Positions 33,148-43,935 of a DNA stretch of 64,000 nucleotides are shown here, piece by piece. Positions within the stretch are counted from its first letter, which is position 1. Each line of letters opens with the position of its first letter. The DNA is taken from NCBI GenBank assembly GCA_963930775.1, contig OZ005695.1:7440001-7504000 (forward strand), in the 5' to 3' direction. The translations under genes and the position numbers were made by a program. A model generated the notes under the pieces. That model was given only the letters and a program-made list of their open reading frames with translations, was not told where the DNA came from and did not search any database. This DNA comes from Cliona cf. orientalis. Taxonomy: Eukaryota; Porifera; Demospongiae; Clionaida; Clionaidae.

Positions 33148-33343
33148 TACCGTAGATCGGGTTTTAATTGCGAGTATCTAATAATTGCGGAATTGCGAAT
33201 TTTTCTACGTTTTGCAATTAATAGATTCGCAAACATAAACGTGCACGTATACTACAGTATGGTACGGGGTCGTCCATCGCAATTATTGAATTTGCAATTT
33301 TGCCTGACTTGACTAGAACGCAATTAAAACCTGTCCTACGGTA
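33148..33343. mobile_element. MITE, TACCGTAGATCGGGTTTTAA family, intron 8
   Basis: The ends TACCGTAGATCGGGTTTTAA and TTAAAACCTGTCCTACGGTA are inverted. A sister copy is at 39810-40042. The corresponding intron of the first GPCR copy (17892-17985) lacks it. Confidence 0.85.
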
Positions 33344-35389
33344 ATGCACGCATGCATGGTATCCATGTTATTATGTATCCATGTATGATTATGTACAGGA
33401 TTGGAAGTGGTAGCTGGGCAACTGCTGGAGTAGCAACGGAGGACATTAGAGTCATTGGAAATCTAACAGCTGTACAGTGTTCTAGTGAACATCTCACAAG
33501 CTTTGCTGTTTTAGTTGATGTAGCGGGAGGATTAAAGGTAAGCTGTGACACAAATCATGATGACATATCTATAATAAAGTCATGATTTGGTTGAGAGTAT
33601 ATATAGTAATCACAACACATGCAGTGCCTTTCAATATATGTATAGGAAATAGGAACTAGTGAGAAGGTAGCACTTCAAATTGTGTCCTATATTGGATGTG
33701 GCATTTCCATGACATTCCTCATAGCAACAATAATCTTCTTCCTTCTGTATCGGTGAGCCACAGTGATTGTGAATAAAACACTTAATATTCACTGCTTGGT
33801 ACTATCTACAGAAAGAAATTATTCACCTCTGTCAATTTCTTTATTCACCTTAATCTATCAATTTCATTGCTGCTGGCTCTTGCAGTGTTTGTATCTGGAA
33901 TTGAAACAGCAACTGCAAGTCATGTGAGTGTATAAAAATTTTAATTATTATTATTTAATGAGTATCACTCTCATGTATATAATAGGGTAACAGCCATATC
34001 ATGATCAATGTCCAGTTTATTATTAGACTATGGCTCACACAATGTCATACCAGTTTCTATGCAATGGAGTAAAGCACCTTATTGTTCTTTTACAGATTCG
34101 ATGCATTGTGGTGGCAGCCCTATTGCACTATTTCTTTCTCTCTGCATTCTGCTGGATGCTTTGTGAGGGGATCATGCTCTATCTCTTGCTGGTGGTCATC
34201 TTCAGTCAAATGGCAAAACAGTGGTGGCCATTTATCATCATCGGCTACTGTATGTAATCAATGTGATGAGGCTAACTTAATGAATTCCCACACCTTACAA
34301 TAATATAGGATAAAAATGAGTACATTTATTTTGTTTCCTGAAGCAATTTTACCCCAGTAATTACTGTGAATGGAATTACAGATGCCCTTAATAAGAAATT
34401 AGGCCTCAGAAGAAAAGTGGGCTAACTAAAATAATAATTTATCAAGTTATTTATCATAATGGTATCATTATTATGCAGTTCCAGCAATACCAATAGTGGC
34501 TGTTACTGTTGGTATGAGGTACAAGTACTATGGAGTTAGGGGAGCATGTGGAGAGCTCCTATAGTACGTCTTGTGCATACTATAGCTATTACCTATGCAT
34601 TATAAAATTAATTTATGTGTATATAGCTGCTGGCTTTCTGTTGACCGTGGTACAATTTTTGGCTTCATTGGACCCATGATACTCATAATTTTGGTGAGTC
34701 TATTGCCAAATAGAGTTGCAATTGTTCAGTATATCTATAGCCTTTGATAAAATTATAATTATTATAATTCGATTATCTATACTTATAGATCAATGTCATA
34801 TTTTTAATACTTGCACTGCACACACTTCGGAGGAGCAAGAGAGAACAGCTTGAAAGGACAAAAGATAAAAAAGCCACACAGAAATTGGCAAGGTGGAGTC
34901 TGCATGACGTCAGACCGATGACAATTCTACAGCTATTATATTATGTATACAGCTCTAGGCTAAGCTATTAGAAATAGGGTACAAGATTCGAGCATTAATG
35001 ACTATGTGCATACTTATATAATTATTATTATGATAATTAATGCATGCATGTCTGCATGCAGGGCTTTGTTTGTAGCCTCGGTTGTACTCTTGCCCCTTCT
35101 CGGACTCACCTGGGTATTTGGAATTCTCACTGTGAATGCCAACTCAACCGTTTTTGCATGGCTTTTCACAATCTTCAACTCACTCCAGGTGTTATTGCTG
35201 CTGCTATAGCTATACTTAGACTGAATCTTGAGTGAGACATAATATACTAATGGCCAGCTGCATTATGTTTTTATAGGGAATGTTTATTTTCTTCTTCCAT
35301 GTTGTACGAAGTGATAAGGTGAGTATATAGTACAACAATAGTTTGAAGAAGTGCTATGCAATAATAATTATTATGGCTTCACCAATTAA

Positions 35390-38180
35390 TACACTGCAAA
35401 AACTGATGGGTGAAGTTCACCCCAAAATTGGAGTGAAACACTTGCCACAGGGAGCACTCTTTTTTTGGGAGTGAATGCCACTCCTCATCTTAGACTATGG
35501 GTGATCTCCACTCCTAAATTAAGGTGGCCGTCACTCCCTACTATATAACAATATAGTATACATGCACTGTATATATTATTCCAGTATTATAATCAATGGG
35601 TGGTATACAGTAAATACACACACACTATAATAGCAACACAACAAAATATCTCGACTTCCTAAAGTTCTGTTGGAGTTCAACGTAGGGAGTCACAGACGAG
35701 AAAGCCATCCAGGCTGACACAGGACCTTTAGTGCTTCTGTGGTTAGAATTCAAACATCGTCTGCTATCTTTCCTCCTGCAAATTGAATGTAGAAAAGTAC
35801 ATTACCACTGATTCAAAGTACTTACGTACATATTAAATTGTCAAAAAATATGCACCAATAATTTTAGCTCCCACCCCACTAGCCTTCTCCACATCCCTCC
35901 TAGTCTGGCGGGCCAGCCCCTTCGCAAGAGGGAGGAGGAAGGGTCTGGTATCATGCCTATACGCGACTTGTACCGCTGCAGCCAGGAGTGCAGCCCAATC
36001 AGATCGCTCCACGTCACTACTAATATCGTGTGGCTACTGGTATGCAGGCCGACCAATCAGAGGCCTACTCTTCTTGTTCAATAAACGGTTGGGGTTGTCC
36101 CTACCACGCGTTCTGACCAACCAGGTGCTAGATCTTCATAAGGCTGGCGATCATAACAATTTTATTAAAAACGAAGAGCAGGCATCTGATTGGTCAGCCT
36201 GAGTATTTAGATAGCTCCACAATATTGGTGGTGACGTGGCGGGATCTGATTGGGCTGCACTCCTGGCTGCAGCGGTACCATATCAAGAAGTTGGTGATCA
36301 TTTGCTCAAGCTCACACTTTTTCACACAAATGACACATTCAGTCAATGTATTATCTCTATGGAAATAGATTTGTTCTTTGCCATTTTCTGCTTCCAGGTG
36401 CACCATATAAAGGCCAGCATCACTTTCTTTGCATCACTAGCTATGCACCAATACCAAACATACAAGTAGGAGGAGCTTTGTCTCTCTGCCGATTTTGCGC
36501 AAAAATTTAATATTAGCATATATGGAAAAATCGGGAGTGTCCCGCTTTTCCGCGTTAATATCTCGAGTACAGAGGCTTGCAAGAAAAAAAATAGGGCACC
36601 ATCAGGAACCTGAAAGAACGGAGATTTACAGGGAACAGGAGCGGTGATCTCATCTATTATGGCCTTTCTGCCGATTCTTTCAGAAGCTGGGACATTCGAA
36701 AATCTTCCTTCGTAATACAATACAGTGGAGGATACGTAGAACGGAGGCGTCAATCATAGCCAGTCACGCCTACTCACACCATCTTTATTGTGTTAGCACA
36801 CTAGTAAGCATGATCACTGGTAGTACAAAACTTTTTGATATGAAGTCGCGTATAGGCATGATACCATACCCTTCCTCCTCCCTCTTGCGAAGGGGCTGGC
36901 CTGCCAGACTACATCCCTCCCACTCACTCTTTTCTTCCCTCCCTCTCCCTCTTTTTTGAAACCAGAAAGTCGATTAAGTTTACTGCGTGCATACTAAAAT
37001 AGTTACTGTAGCAAGGCCTATAGCAAGTTATTTTTTTAGTACTCACATTATTCAAAGCTTTATCCTCACCATGAAGCGACTGGACTCGGATTCAGCAATC
37101 ATTTCGTCCCAGTCTTTCAGTACCAACAATACCTGGAAATTTATCAGTCAGTGTAAGATTTGCCAAATGGCTAGGGATGCACCGCATTTCACTCACCCCG
37201 AAAAAGCTTCCACGAGCTTTTTCTTGGACTCTTCAATTTTCATCGATGTATTTTGTTGAAAAGGACTCCAAAGATAAGCTTCTTCGGCGGCCGGTAGGCA
37301 AGAAAATGGCTATGGCTCCTTCTTTTGTCTACTTTTTGAAAAACGCCTGCAGCTGCTCCTAGTACCGCCCACGAATCACCTTTGAACCCCATAGTGATTG
37401 TAGTGTCCTAGTCATGTGATGATCACGTGAGCGGTACCGCTATATTATGGCTATAGTGCAAAGAGACTCAGGCTGGAAATTCACCTATTTGAAAGGTCAG
37501 TTACTTAAACTAGAAAGCATAGTAGTATACAGTGACCAGTGCTACCAAGATGCCTAATCTTTGAGTAGTTTTCTGCTAGGCCCCATCTTTTTTGGCAGTG
37601 GTCTGAGTCATTGGAAGCTAACTTGACTTTAACCATGGTATGTATGCTACCAAGATGTATCATCTTTAGGTCTGAGTATCCTGCCAAGATGCTCCATCTT
37701 TTGGGAGCTCAGTGGTTGGCATTCATCAAGTTAATATGACTCCATCCTCGTGTTGCAGTAAACTATAGCTACCACAGCTTTAAACACCATACTGTTTGGG
37801 AAGTTCACGGAAGTCCGAATCAATAAGATAAGATTCCAAGAAATAGCTATAGCAGCCATTGGACTAGTCTTGTTAATTACTTAACCACAAAAGACATCAA
37901 TATTAATATTCAGATAGTTTATGAGTTAAAGTACAAAATGGGTGAAATCACTCCTCTACAACATGTCACTCCACGCCTGGATGTATTATGAGGGTGAAGT
38001 TCACCCGTTTTAGGAGTGAGCGCTGCGTCACTCCTCAGGAGTGATTTCTAAAGGAGTGAACTCCACTCATCTTTGGAGTGAATTCACTCCTTTGATGCGT
38101 CACTCCTTTGGAGCGACAGACTGGTAGAGTGAAGTTCACCCATTTTTGGAGTGATATCACCCCAAATTTTTTGCAGTGTA
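35390..38180. mobile_element. 2.8-kb insertion in intron 17 of the second GPCR copy
   Basis: TACACTGCAAAAA at the left faces TTTTTTGCAGTGTA at the right. The first copy has an uninterrupted CACCAATACATATCATAATA here. Subterminal zones carry many inverted GGAGTGA/TCACTCC words. The centre holds a separate nested element at 35901-36911. No transposase frame is seen. Confidence 0.8.
35901..36911. mobile_element. Nested 1.0-kb element with a 9-bp target duplication
   Basis: The ends TAGTCTGGCGGGCCAGCCCC and GGGGCTGGCCTGCCAGACTA are inverted over more than 40 bp, with GAGGGAGGAGGAAGGGT. CATCCCTCC flanks both ends (35892-35900 and 36912-36920). A second inverted pair (GCTGCAGCCAGGAGTGCAGC, about 35977 and 36258) lies inside. 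The 9-bp duplication suggests a Mutator- or Merlin-like mechanism; no transposase is encoded. Confidence 0.85.
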
Positions 38181-39251
38181 CACATCATAATAAATCACAG
38201 GTTTGGAGCAGAATTAGTGCAGCAATGAGGAATCTGAAGACAAGGTGTCTTAATTCCGAATCAGCTGGAAGTAGTAAGGCCACTCAAATTAAGTATTTGT
38301 TTGAACTAATCCGACCGACTATAAAATATAAAGCTTCCAATTGATACCTCAGTTTACTATAGGCATATATTATATCGGTCGACTTTAATGTTGGCAAAAT
38401 TTTTATTTTATGATTGCACTGGTACCTGGGCTTTGTTCAGCGAAATTCATGCACACCATGATGGTACATTATTAATACACTGAACAGCATGCAGGTTTCA
38501 AAATGAAAAGGACAAATCCTTATTCCAGTAAACGGAACACCTGCAAGACTAATGCATCAAAGTCTGGGCCCAGGATTGATAGCAAGGTAAAATTTGCATA
38601 ATAGCTAATATTATTGATGTTAGATCCATGTAATAATAATTATTATCATGTTAATTCCATTGATTAAGATAACGGCATATGCATGCTCCTTGTTTATAAG
38701 TGTCCATTTCACTGTAGTAGAATAATATTATTATGCAGGGATATAATAATTATTATTTCCTCAACTTTCTTAGTTACAGAAACTCATCAGTGTGGCAGCT
38801 TAACATGAAAATTTCCTAGTAATTTCCATGTATGATACTACACCATGGCAAAAAGTGTACTACATATGCAGTTAGATTTTCATACTCAGTCTAGTCTGAT
38901 TTTCTTTTCTGTTTCTTTAAACCTGGTTTGAGTTAGCGATCAAGCTCGTATACATAGAATAGCTACTGAGATTCTGAATTGTTCCTTAATAATTATACAT
39001 ATATTCCATAGGTACATAATAATTCTGCAATAATGATATTCAATAATCAAATCTCCCATTATCAACAGCTAGGAATGGATGATCCTCATTAATTTTAGTT
39101 CATGAGCCATTATTATACATTCTATTCAGATGCATGCATACAAAGACAATAATGATGAGTCGGCATCAAAACTTGATATTGCTAAAACAATGATCAGCAA
39201 GTAATATTTAAATAAAATTAAACAGGTACACTACTAATCATAATTATCATG

Positions 39252-42200
39252 TCAATTGTACAGAATATCTGAATACACTCCAGCAAAGATGACCAATATG
39301 ATCAGTAGAAGCAGGCAGAGCATCAAGCCAATGTCATAGATTTTGCTGATTCTATAGTAGGCACTGATGTTGAGAAGTCGCCGCCTTGATCTTTCAAGCT
39401 TGTTCGGTCGCTATATAGCAAGGAATGTATTAATTATAATATTATCATAATAATACTATCTTTGATAATGTTGTAGCCTGGGATTCTGAACAGATTATTT
39501 TTAATCATGGCAGTCCCTAATTCCTACTGCAAGTAGCTAGCTACATACATAAGTTAAAGATTGAATGCCGTATTTTTAATTATTCAAGTTATGCTCTACT
39601 CTTGTAGAGGAAAATCATTAATTAGCTATTGGTTGACATGCACTCTAATAATACCGTATAGCAGGTAATTTTCGTGGGGGGCTAATTTTCGTTATTTTCG
39701 TGACTGCTCTAATAGTCACGAAATTTACACCCCACGAAAATTTGCCACAGTAGGTAAAGGTTGTCTGGTAAAATTGCCTTGAGTGTGCATGCGATTGTTG
39801 TCAAACGCATACCATAGGTCGGGTTTTAATTGCGAGTATCTATTAATTGCGAATTGCGAGTTTTTCTACGCTTTGTAATTAATAGATTCGCAACATAAAC
39901 GTGCACGAACACTACAGTACGGTATGGGGTTGTCCATCACAATTATTGGATTCGCAATTTGGCCTGACTTGACTAGAACCATAATATTGTCTATGCTAGA
40001 ACGCAATTATTAAACTACGCAATTAAAACCAGTCCTACGGTATGACATCTGCCTCCAATCTGTTGAGTCTCTGCGATCATCGAACACAGTATGAGACTGG
40101 AAGATTTCTGTTTCTGTCACTTCGATGATAGTCATCGGTAGGTTTGTTTGATGATGGCGAACGGGGCGTGGTAAGTGCAATCGTCAACAGCCACAAAATT
40201 TAGACCCACGAAAATTAAATTTGGAGGCTAAATCTTACTTTTCACAAAAATTAATACCCTCGAAAATTTTCCGCTATACGGTATGACTGTTTGCAGTAAA
40301 ATACACTACCATCAGCCTGCGATGGACGTTCGTGCTCGGTAAACAATCGTCTGATACTTGCGGACAGAGTAATAAGACACTCAAATTACTTCTTTCTCTT
40401 CCGTTTCCCAGCCCTGTCCCCAATTTAACCCTTCGTGGGACGAAGGACAGAATATTCTCCCGGTGGCGCTACTGGCGGAGGAGCAAATACACAACAGGAC
40501 AGACCTTCTTCCCTACCACAAGCTGGAGTTGATTGTTGTGGACGGAGGCTGTGATATTGTTGCCACTACAGCTGTCAATACAACCATTGGACTGTTCAAT
40601 GGAACAGGGGTGATTGGAATGATAGGTCCAGGTTGTTCAACCTCTTCATTACAGGCAGCACACGTGATGAACCAGCCAGAGATTGAGTTGGTTCAGCTTC
40701 ATGGTGGAGGTTCTTATCTACTAGAAAACCGTACACTTTTTCCTAATTCCATCGGTGTTTTAGGTTCAACTCGATCTTTTGTGGATCTATCACTAGCACT
40801 GATTGATCAAAAGGGCTGGCGCAGGATTGCTATTCTCTACGAAAGCAATCGTGCCTACTACAGCTCAACAAAGGAGCTGTTTGTCGAAAGAGTCGAGCGG
40901 GAGAGGAAGGTAAGGATTATCTTTGATTCATCAATTTATCCTACATTCTACCCCCTCGATGGAGTCGAGGGGGTAGAATGCATCGTATTCGTATGGCATC
41001 GTATTCGTCTTCACTGCACCTAGCCACTCATTGAGAATCATGTGTCTGGCGTACCACATGGGAATGATCTACCCTGCCTATCAGTGGGTACTCATCAGCC
41101 GAAGTCTGGATGATTTTGTAAGTGAGATTGCTATGCTATCAAACAATGGAGAATACAAATATGGCAATAAGGTTTACAATTGTTCCACTGATATAGTATT
41201 GAGTGCTTCCTTAAACAGAATGTTTTTCTTGAACTACAAATTGACACCAGTAAATCAATCCGAAACCAGATTTGTGAACTTATCCTTTGATCAGTTTAAT
41301 AAATTCTACCAGGAAAGAGTCCGTACTCATAATGTGTCAGAAACATACTGGGCATACTATTTTTATGATGCTGTTTGGGCTTGCGCAGTAGTTTTACATC
41401 GAATGACAGTGGACAATAGTGCCATCTTTGATAATCATCGGTACGGTAACAAAACGCTGGCAAATTTGATTTTGAAGGAATTCTATGCTGATGATTTCGA
41501 GTTCAAAGGAATGTCTGGTCCCATCAGATTCAATTCCAGCAATGGCTACAACGCTAGACCTTCCATCTTGTAATAATTAATATTACAAGTATGTTTGATG
41601 TCACAATCATGGAAAATGCGACTGAACACTATAATAGCATGCTATGTACAATCGAGTGCCAGTTAGTAAAGTGTGCATGCGCAGATGAAAGGCAGAACTT
41701 TCCTATGGTGTAGACCACACCCTCGCTGCAGGCCAGCTCCGCTTGAATGTCGAATCTACCACCAGACCATGACAAAGAGCAGACATATCACCTGCCGAGC
41801 AGGCCTGTCGAAATGCGCGGCGTTTGCGCCACTCGCTCGAGCTTGAGAATACATCTGTAGCTATGGCCCCTAGGCCCTGGCAACCTCTATTTTGTGCACA
41901 CAGCACAACAATTCTGACCAATCATGAGTCTTCTGAACTAGTGCATCTTTTGGTTGATATAAGAAAAATATATCCTGATTCACCCCAGGCTTGTATCCTA
42001 GGTAACAGGGGTGTTATAACTAAAATATTGACCTCCCCCAGGCAATTATAATCCCCTGTGAACACCATATAGTGCACTGCACTAAAAATATGCCAGCCAA
42101 CAACTTCTACCAGATAAATGCAACCACTAAGAAACTGACCGATCAGGATATATATCAGATGTCGCATGGTAGGCACGTGTATTATGGATTATAAAGCCCC

Positions 42201-43669
42201 TCCCCCTCGGGCTGCGCCCTCGGGGTCATGGGCTTTATAATCCATAATACACTCCCTACCATGCAATATCTATTACTTGTCGCTCTGATACAATACAATG
42301 TACTGTAGTTCGAGGTACCAAAGAAATACGGTGAGATTTATTTATTATTCTGCTGCCATGGAAAATTTGATATTATAGTGGTCATAGTTGCATGCATGAT
42401 GTGTGATATCTAAGGCTTGCAAAACTAATGGTGTTTACATAGTGCTGGTCACTCCTCTCATGCAGTGTTATGTGATCATAATCCAGCAATGTAATCACCT
42501 TTGGGTTTCTATAAGCCTTCGATATCAACACAGGCATGAATAAACGTGAAGGCCTCCATTAATGAGCCATAGCTCTAACAAAATTTAATTTGCTAGCTAC
42601 ACCACTGTCCCTGACCCCCATTGCAGCTATGATGGAGGACATTGCAAGTGTCAATGTAAGGCCCCAGTTTGTTGATTATTAGTTTCTCATTAGCTACCCA
42701 CATTAATTTATCGAACTGCAATTTATTGCCATTATTAATTATTGCACACGAATATGCAACGATCACAATACAATAAACTTAGGGGCGTGTTTTGTCTTTG
42801 CTGAGTGCTTTTAATTTTAATTTTCACGATTAATTCAAGCACTACAGCAAACTCTGAAAAAGATACAGCTATCAAACTGCTGTCTACTTGGAAAAAAGAT
42901 AGAGCTGCTTAGCTATCTAGATTTGCTGATACAAATTTTCAAACGTTTCAGCAAACTGCTATACATGTGCGCAGCTGGGACTCGGGCCGGCCTAACCTTG
43001 TACTAGCAAGTGCTAAATGGTGCTATTTAATACTCAATCATTACGCTCCTCGACCATTTAATATTTATATTATTTATACTTACTTAACTATAGCAGTATT
43101 AAATTTAAGGTCATGATAATACTTACAAACGCCCATGCACTATGGCCATAATAATTACCATGGGACCACGCCCTCAACAACACAAAATTTAATGTAGCTA
43201 GGAGATTCTGAACCTATATTTAATAATCACAAGCCTGCAGCATTTCTGCAGGAAACCTATAGCTGGACCATGCATGCACACTTAAATTATTAACTTACTG
43301 TTACATATTTCCAGTAGGATGGCACCCAGCCGTGAGGTATGCCTTCGTGGTCACGTCCCAAGTCCAGGGGTTCGATTTTCGAGTCATCCCCCACAGCAGC
43401 TTGTATCTTCTTTATAGGCTGGGCTGCCGGCTCGATATCTGTTGGTACGGGAGCAGGTGGCGGCCTCGCTCGTCCTTTTACTTCAGGTCTAGGTCTAGGA
43501 GGTGGCTTGTCCGGTGGTGCTTCGCTCGGTGCGGCTTCACGTTTAGCACGCGGCTGTCTCTTGGCCGGCTTCGGTGGAGGGCCTTTCGAGCTACCTAAAA
43601 GTTAGAGTTTAGAATCAGCTCAAGCTGTGCTCTATCACAAGCTAGCTACGTATATTACTCACCATCCAT
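39252..43669 (-). CDS. Proline-rich single-pass membrane protein (tentative)
   Basis: Proposed exons on the minus strand: 43663-43669 (ATGGATG, GTGAGT donor), 43299-43594 and 39252-39410. All phases agree, giving about 153 residues. The N-terminal 100 residues are rich in Pro, Arg, Lys and Ala (KGPPPKPAKRQPRAKREAAP) and end HGWVPSYWKYVT. The last exon reads NKLERSRRRLLNISAYYRIS followed by one hydrophobic helix (IGLMLCLLLLIILVIFAG) and a short tail. It looks like a tail-anchored or type II membrane protein. Joining the first two exons to the last across 3.9 kb is an inference; they might belong to different genes. A ligand-binding-domain fragment lies in the proposed intron on the other strand. 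Confidence 0.4.
39411..39651. other. Non-coding stretch
   Basis: AT-rich; no exon or repeat assigned. Confidence 0.3.
39652..40284. mobile_element. MITE, TACCGTATAGC family, interrupted by another MITE
   Basis: Left end TACCGTATAGCAGGTAATTT, right end AAATTTTCCGCTATACGGTA-like sequence (40258-40284). Between them is a complete member of a second family at 39810-40042. Nesting shows that the TACCGTAGATCGGG family was active later. Confidence 0.75.
39810..40042. mobile_element. Nested MITE, TACCATAGGTCGGGTTTTAA family
   Basis: The ends TACCATAGGTCGGGTTTTAA and TTAAAACCAGTCCTACGGTA-like sequence are inverted. Closely related to 33148-33343, including the AATTGCGAGTATCTA motif. Confidence 0.8.
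40412..41573 (+). pseudogene. Metabotropic (GABA-B-like) receptor ligand-binding fragment
   Basis: A strong acceptor (TTTCTCTTCCGTTTCCCAG) at 40393-40411 opens an exon reading FNPSWDEGQNILPVALLAEE and YHKLELIVVDGGCD. A glycine-rich GVIGMIGPGCSTSSLQAA segment and WRRIAILYESNRAY follow. This is the periplasmic-binding-like type I (ANF receptor) fold of GABA-B and glutamate receptors. Near 40980-41012 a 16-bp duplication (GCATCGTATTCGT twice) shifts the frame. The second half then reads MCLAYHMGMIYPAYQWVLIS to the stop after NARPSIL. A perfect hairpin (TTCTACCCCCTCGA inverted, 40947-40979) sits just before the break. There is no signal peptide exon and no seven-helix region, so this is a truncated pseudogene or exon relic. 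Confidence 0.75.
41574..41924. other. Non-coding stretch after the receptor fragment
   Basis: 41700-41880 is GC-richer and resembles no feature recognised here. No exon supported. Confidence 0.35.
41925..42290. repeat. Interspersed repeat, copy 1 (inverted relative to 51036-51340)
   Basis: About 300 bp matches 51036-51340 in opposite orientation. Shared phrases include TATTATGGATTATAAAGCCC, AAAATATTGACCTCCC and GTGTTCACAGGGGATTATAA (as reverse complements). One end is a GC-rich hairpin (42175-42260) with CCCTCGGGCTGCGCCCTCGG at its centre. Confidence 0.8.
42291..43298. other. Non-coding stretch
   Basis: 42294-42360 resembles 140-200. A short exon-like segment is bounded by CCCATTGCAG and GTAAGG at 42627-42657 on the plus strand (MMEDIASVN), too short to call. 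Otherwise AT-rich sequence. Confidence 0.4.
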
Positions 43670-43935
43670 TGTTGTGACAAAAATGTAGTAAACGATTTTG
43701 AGATAAGCCGTTGTAGAGCCCCACCCACTTGTACTTGAACCAGACTCGTGACCTTAACAAATATACGCGCATGCTCAGACAGTATTCTGCGTGAAAATTG
43801 GTTATGAATCAATGAAAATCATGGGCCACTCAGTATTACAGTATGAATAATGTGCAGTATGCTTTGTACTAAGTAGTGACAAGAATTCATCTGATGTTTG
43901 AAAGCTAAACTGATTAAGTTGAAGAGGCACTGACA

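Larger units (their letters stand above)
29985..39193 (+). pseudogene. Adhesion GPCR, second copy (5'-deleted, frameshifted)
   Basis: Exons: remnant of exon 1 29985-30019, then 31032-31160, 31231-31325, 31898-32086, 32145-32213, 32310-32448, 32579-32740, 32813-33129, 33399-33537, 33646-33752, 33812-33923, 34096-34249, 34479-34563, 34627-34693, 34789-34892, 35062-35188, 35277-35318, 38201-38273, 38495-38586 and 39146-39193. Same domain order as the first copy: HRM, GAIN, GPS (HLTSFAVL) and seven helices. The signal peptide and most of exon 1 are deleted. Exon 8 has a net +4 change giving TAA after YASNR. The second-helix exon is intact here (HLNLSISLLLALAVFVSG), so it shows what the first copy lost. 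Intron 17 holds a 2.8-kb insertion. Without promoter and signal peptide, a functional receptor is unlikely. Confidence 0.85.

Noticed and set aside
40332..40532. Frame beginning MLGKQSSD before the ligand-binding domain
   Set aside because: It is out of frame with the domain. A strong acceptor at 40411 explains the true exon start, so this is most likely intron read-through.
42627..42657. Tiny exon MMEDIASVN bounded by CAG and GTAAGG
   Set aside because: Too short, and no neighbouring exon on the same strand fits it.
43332..43605. Plus-strand frames of 88 codons, Gly/Arg-rich
   Set aside because: Shadows of the minus-strand proline-rich exon 43299-43594, which has proper splice borders and a start exon.
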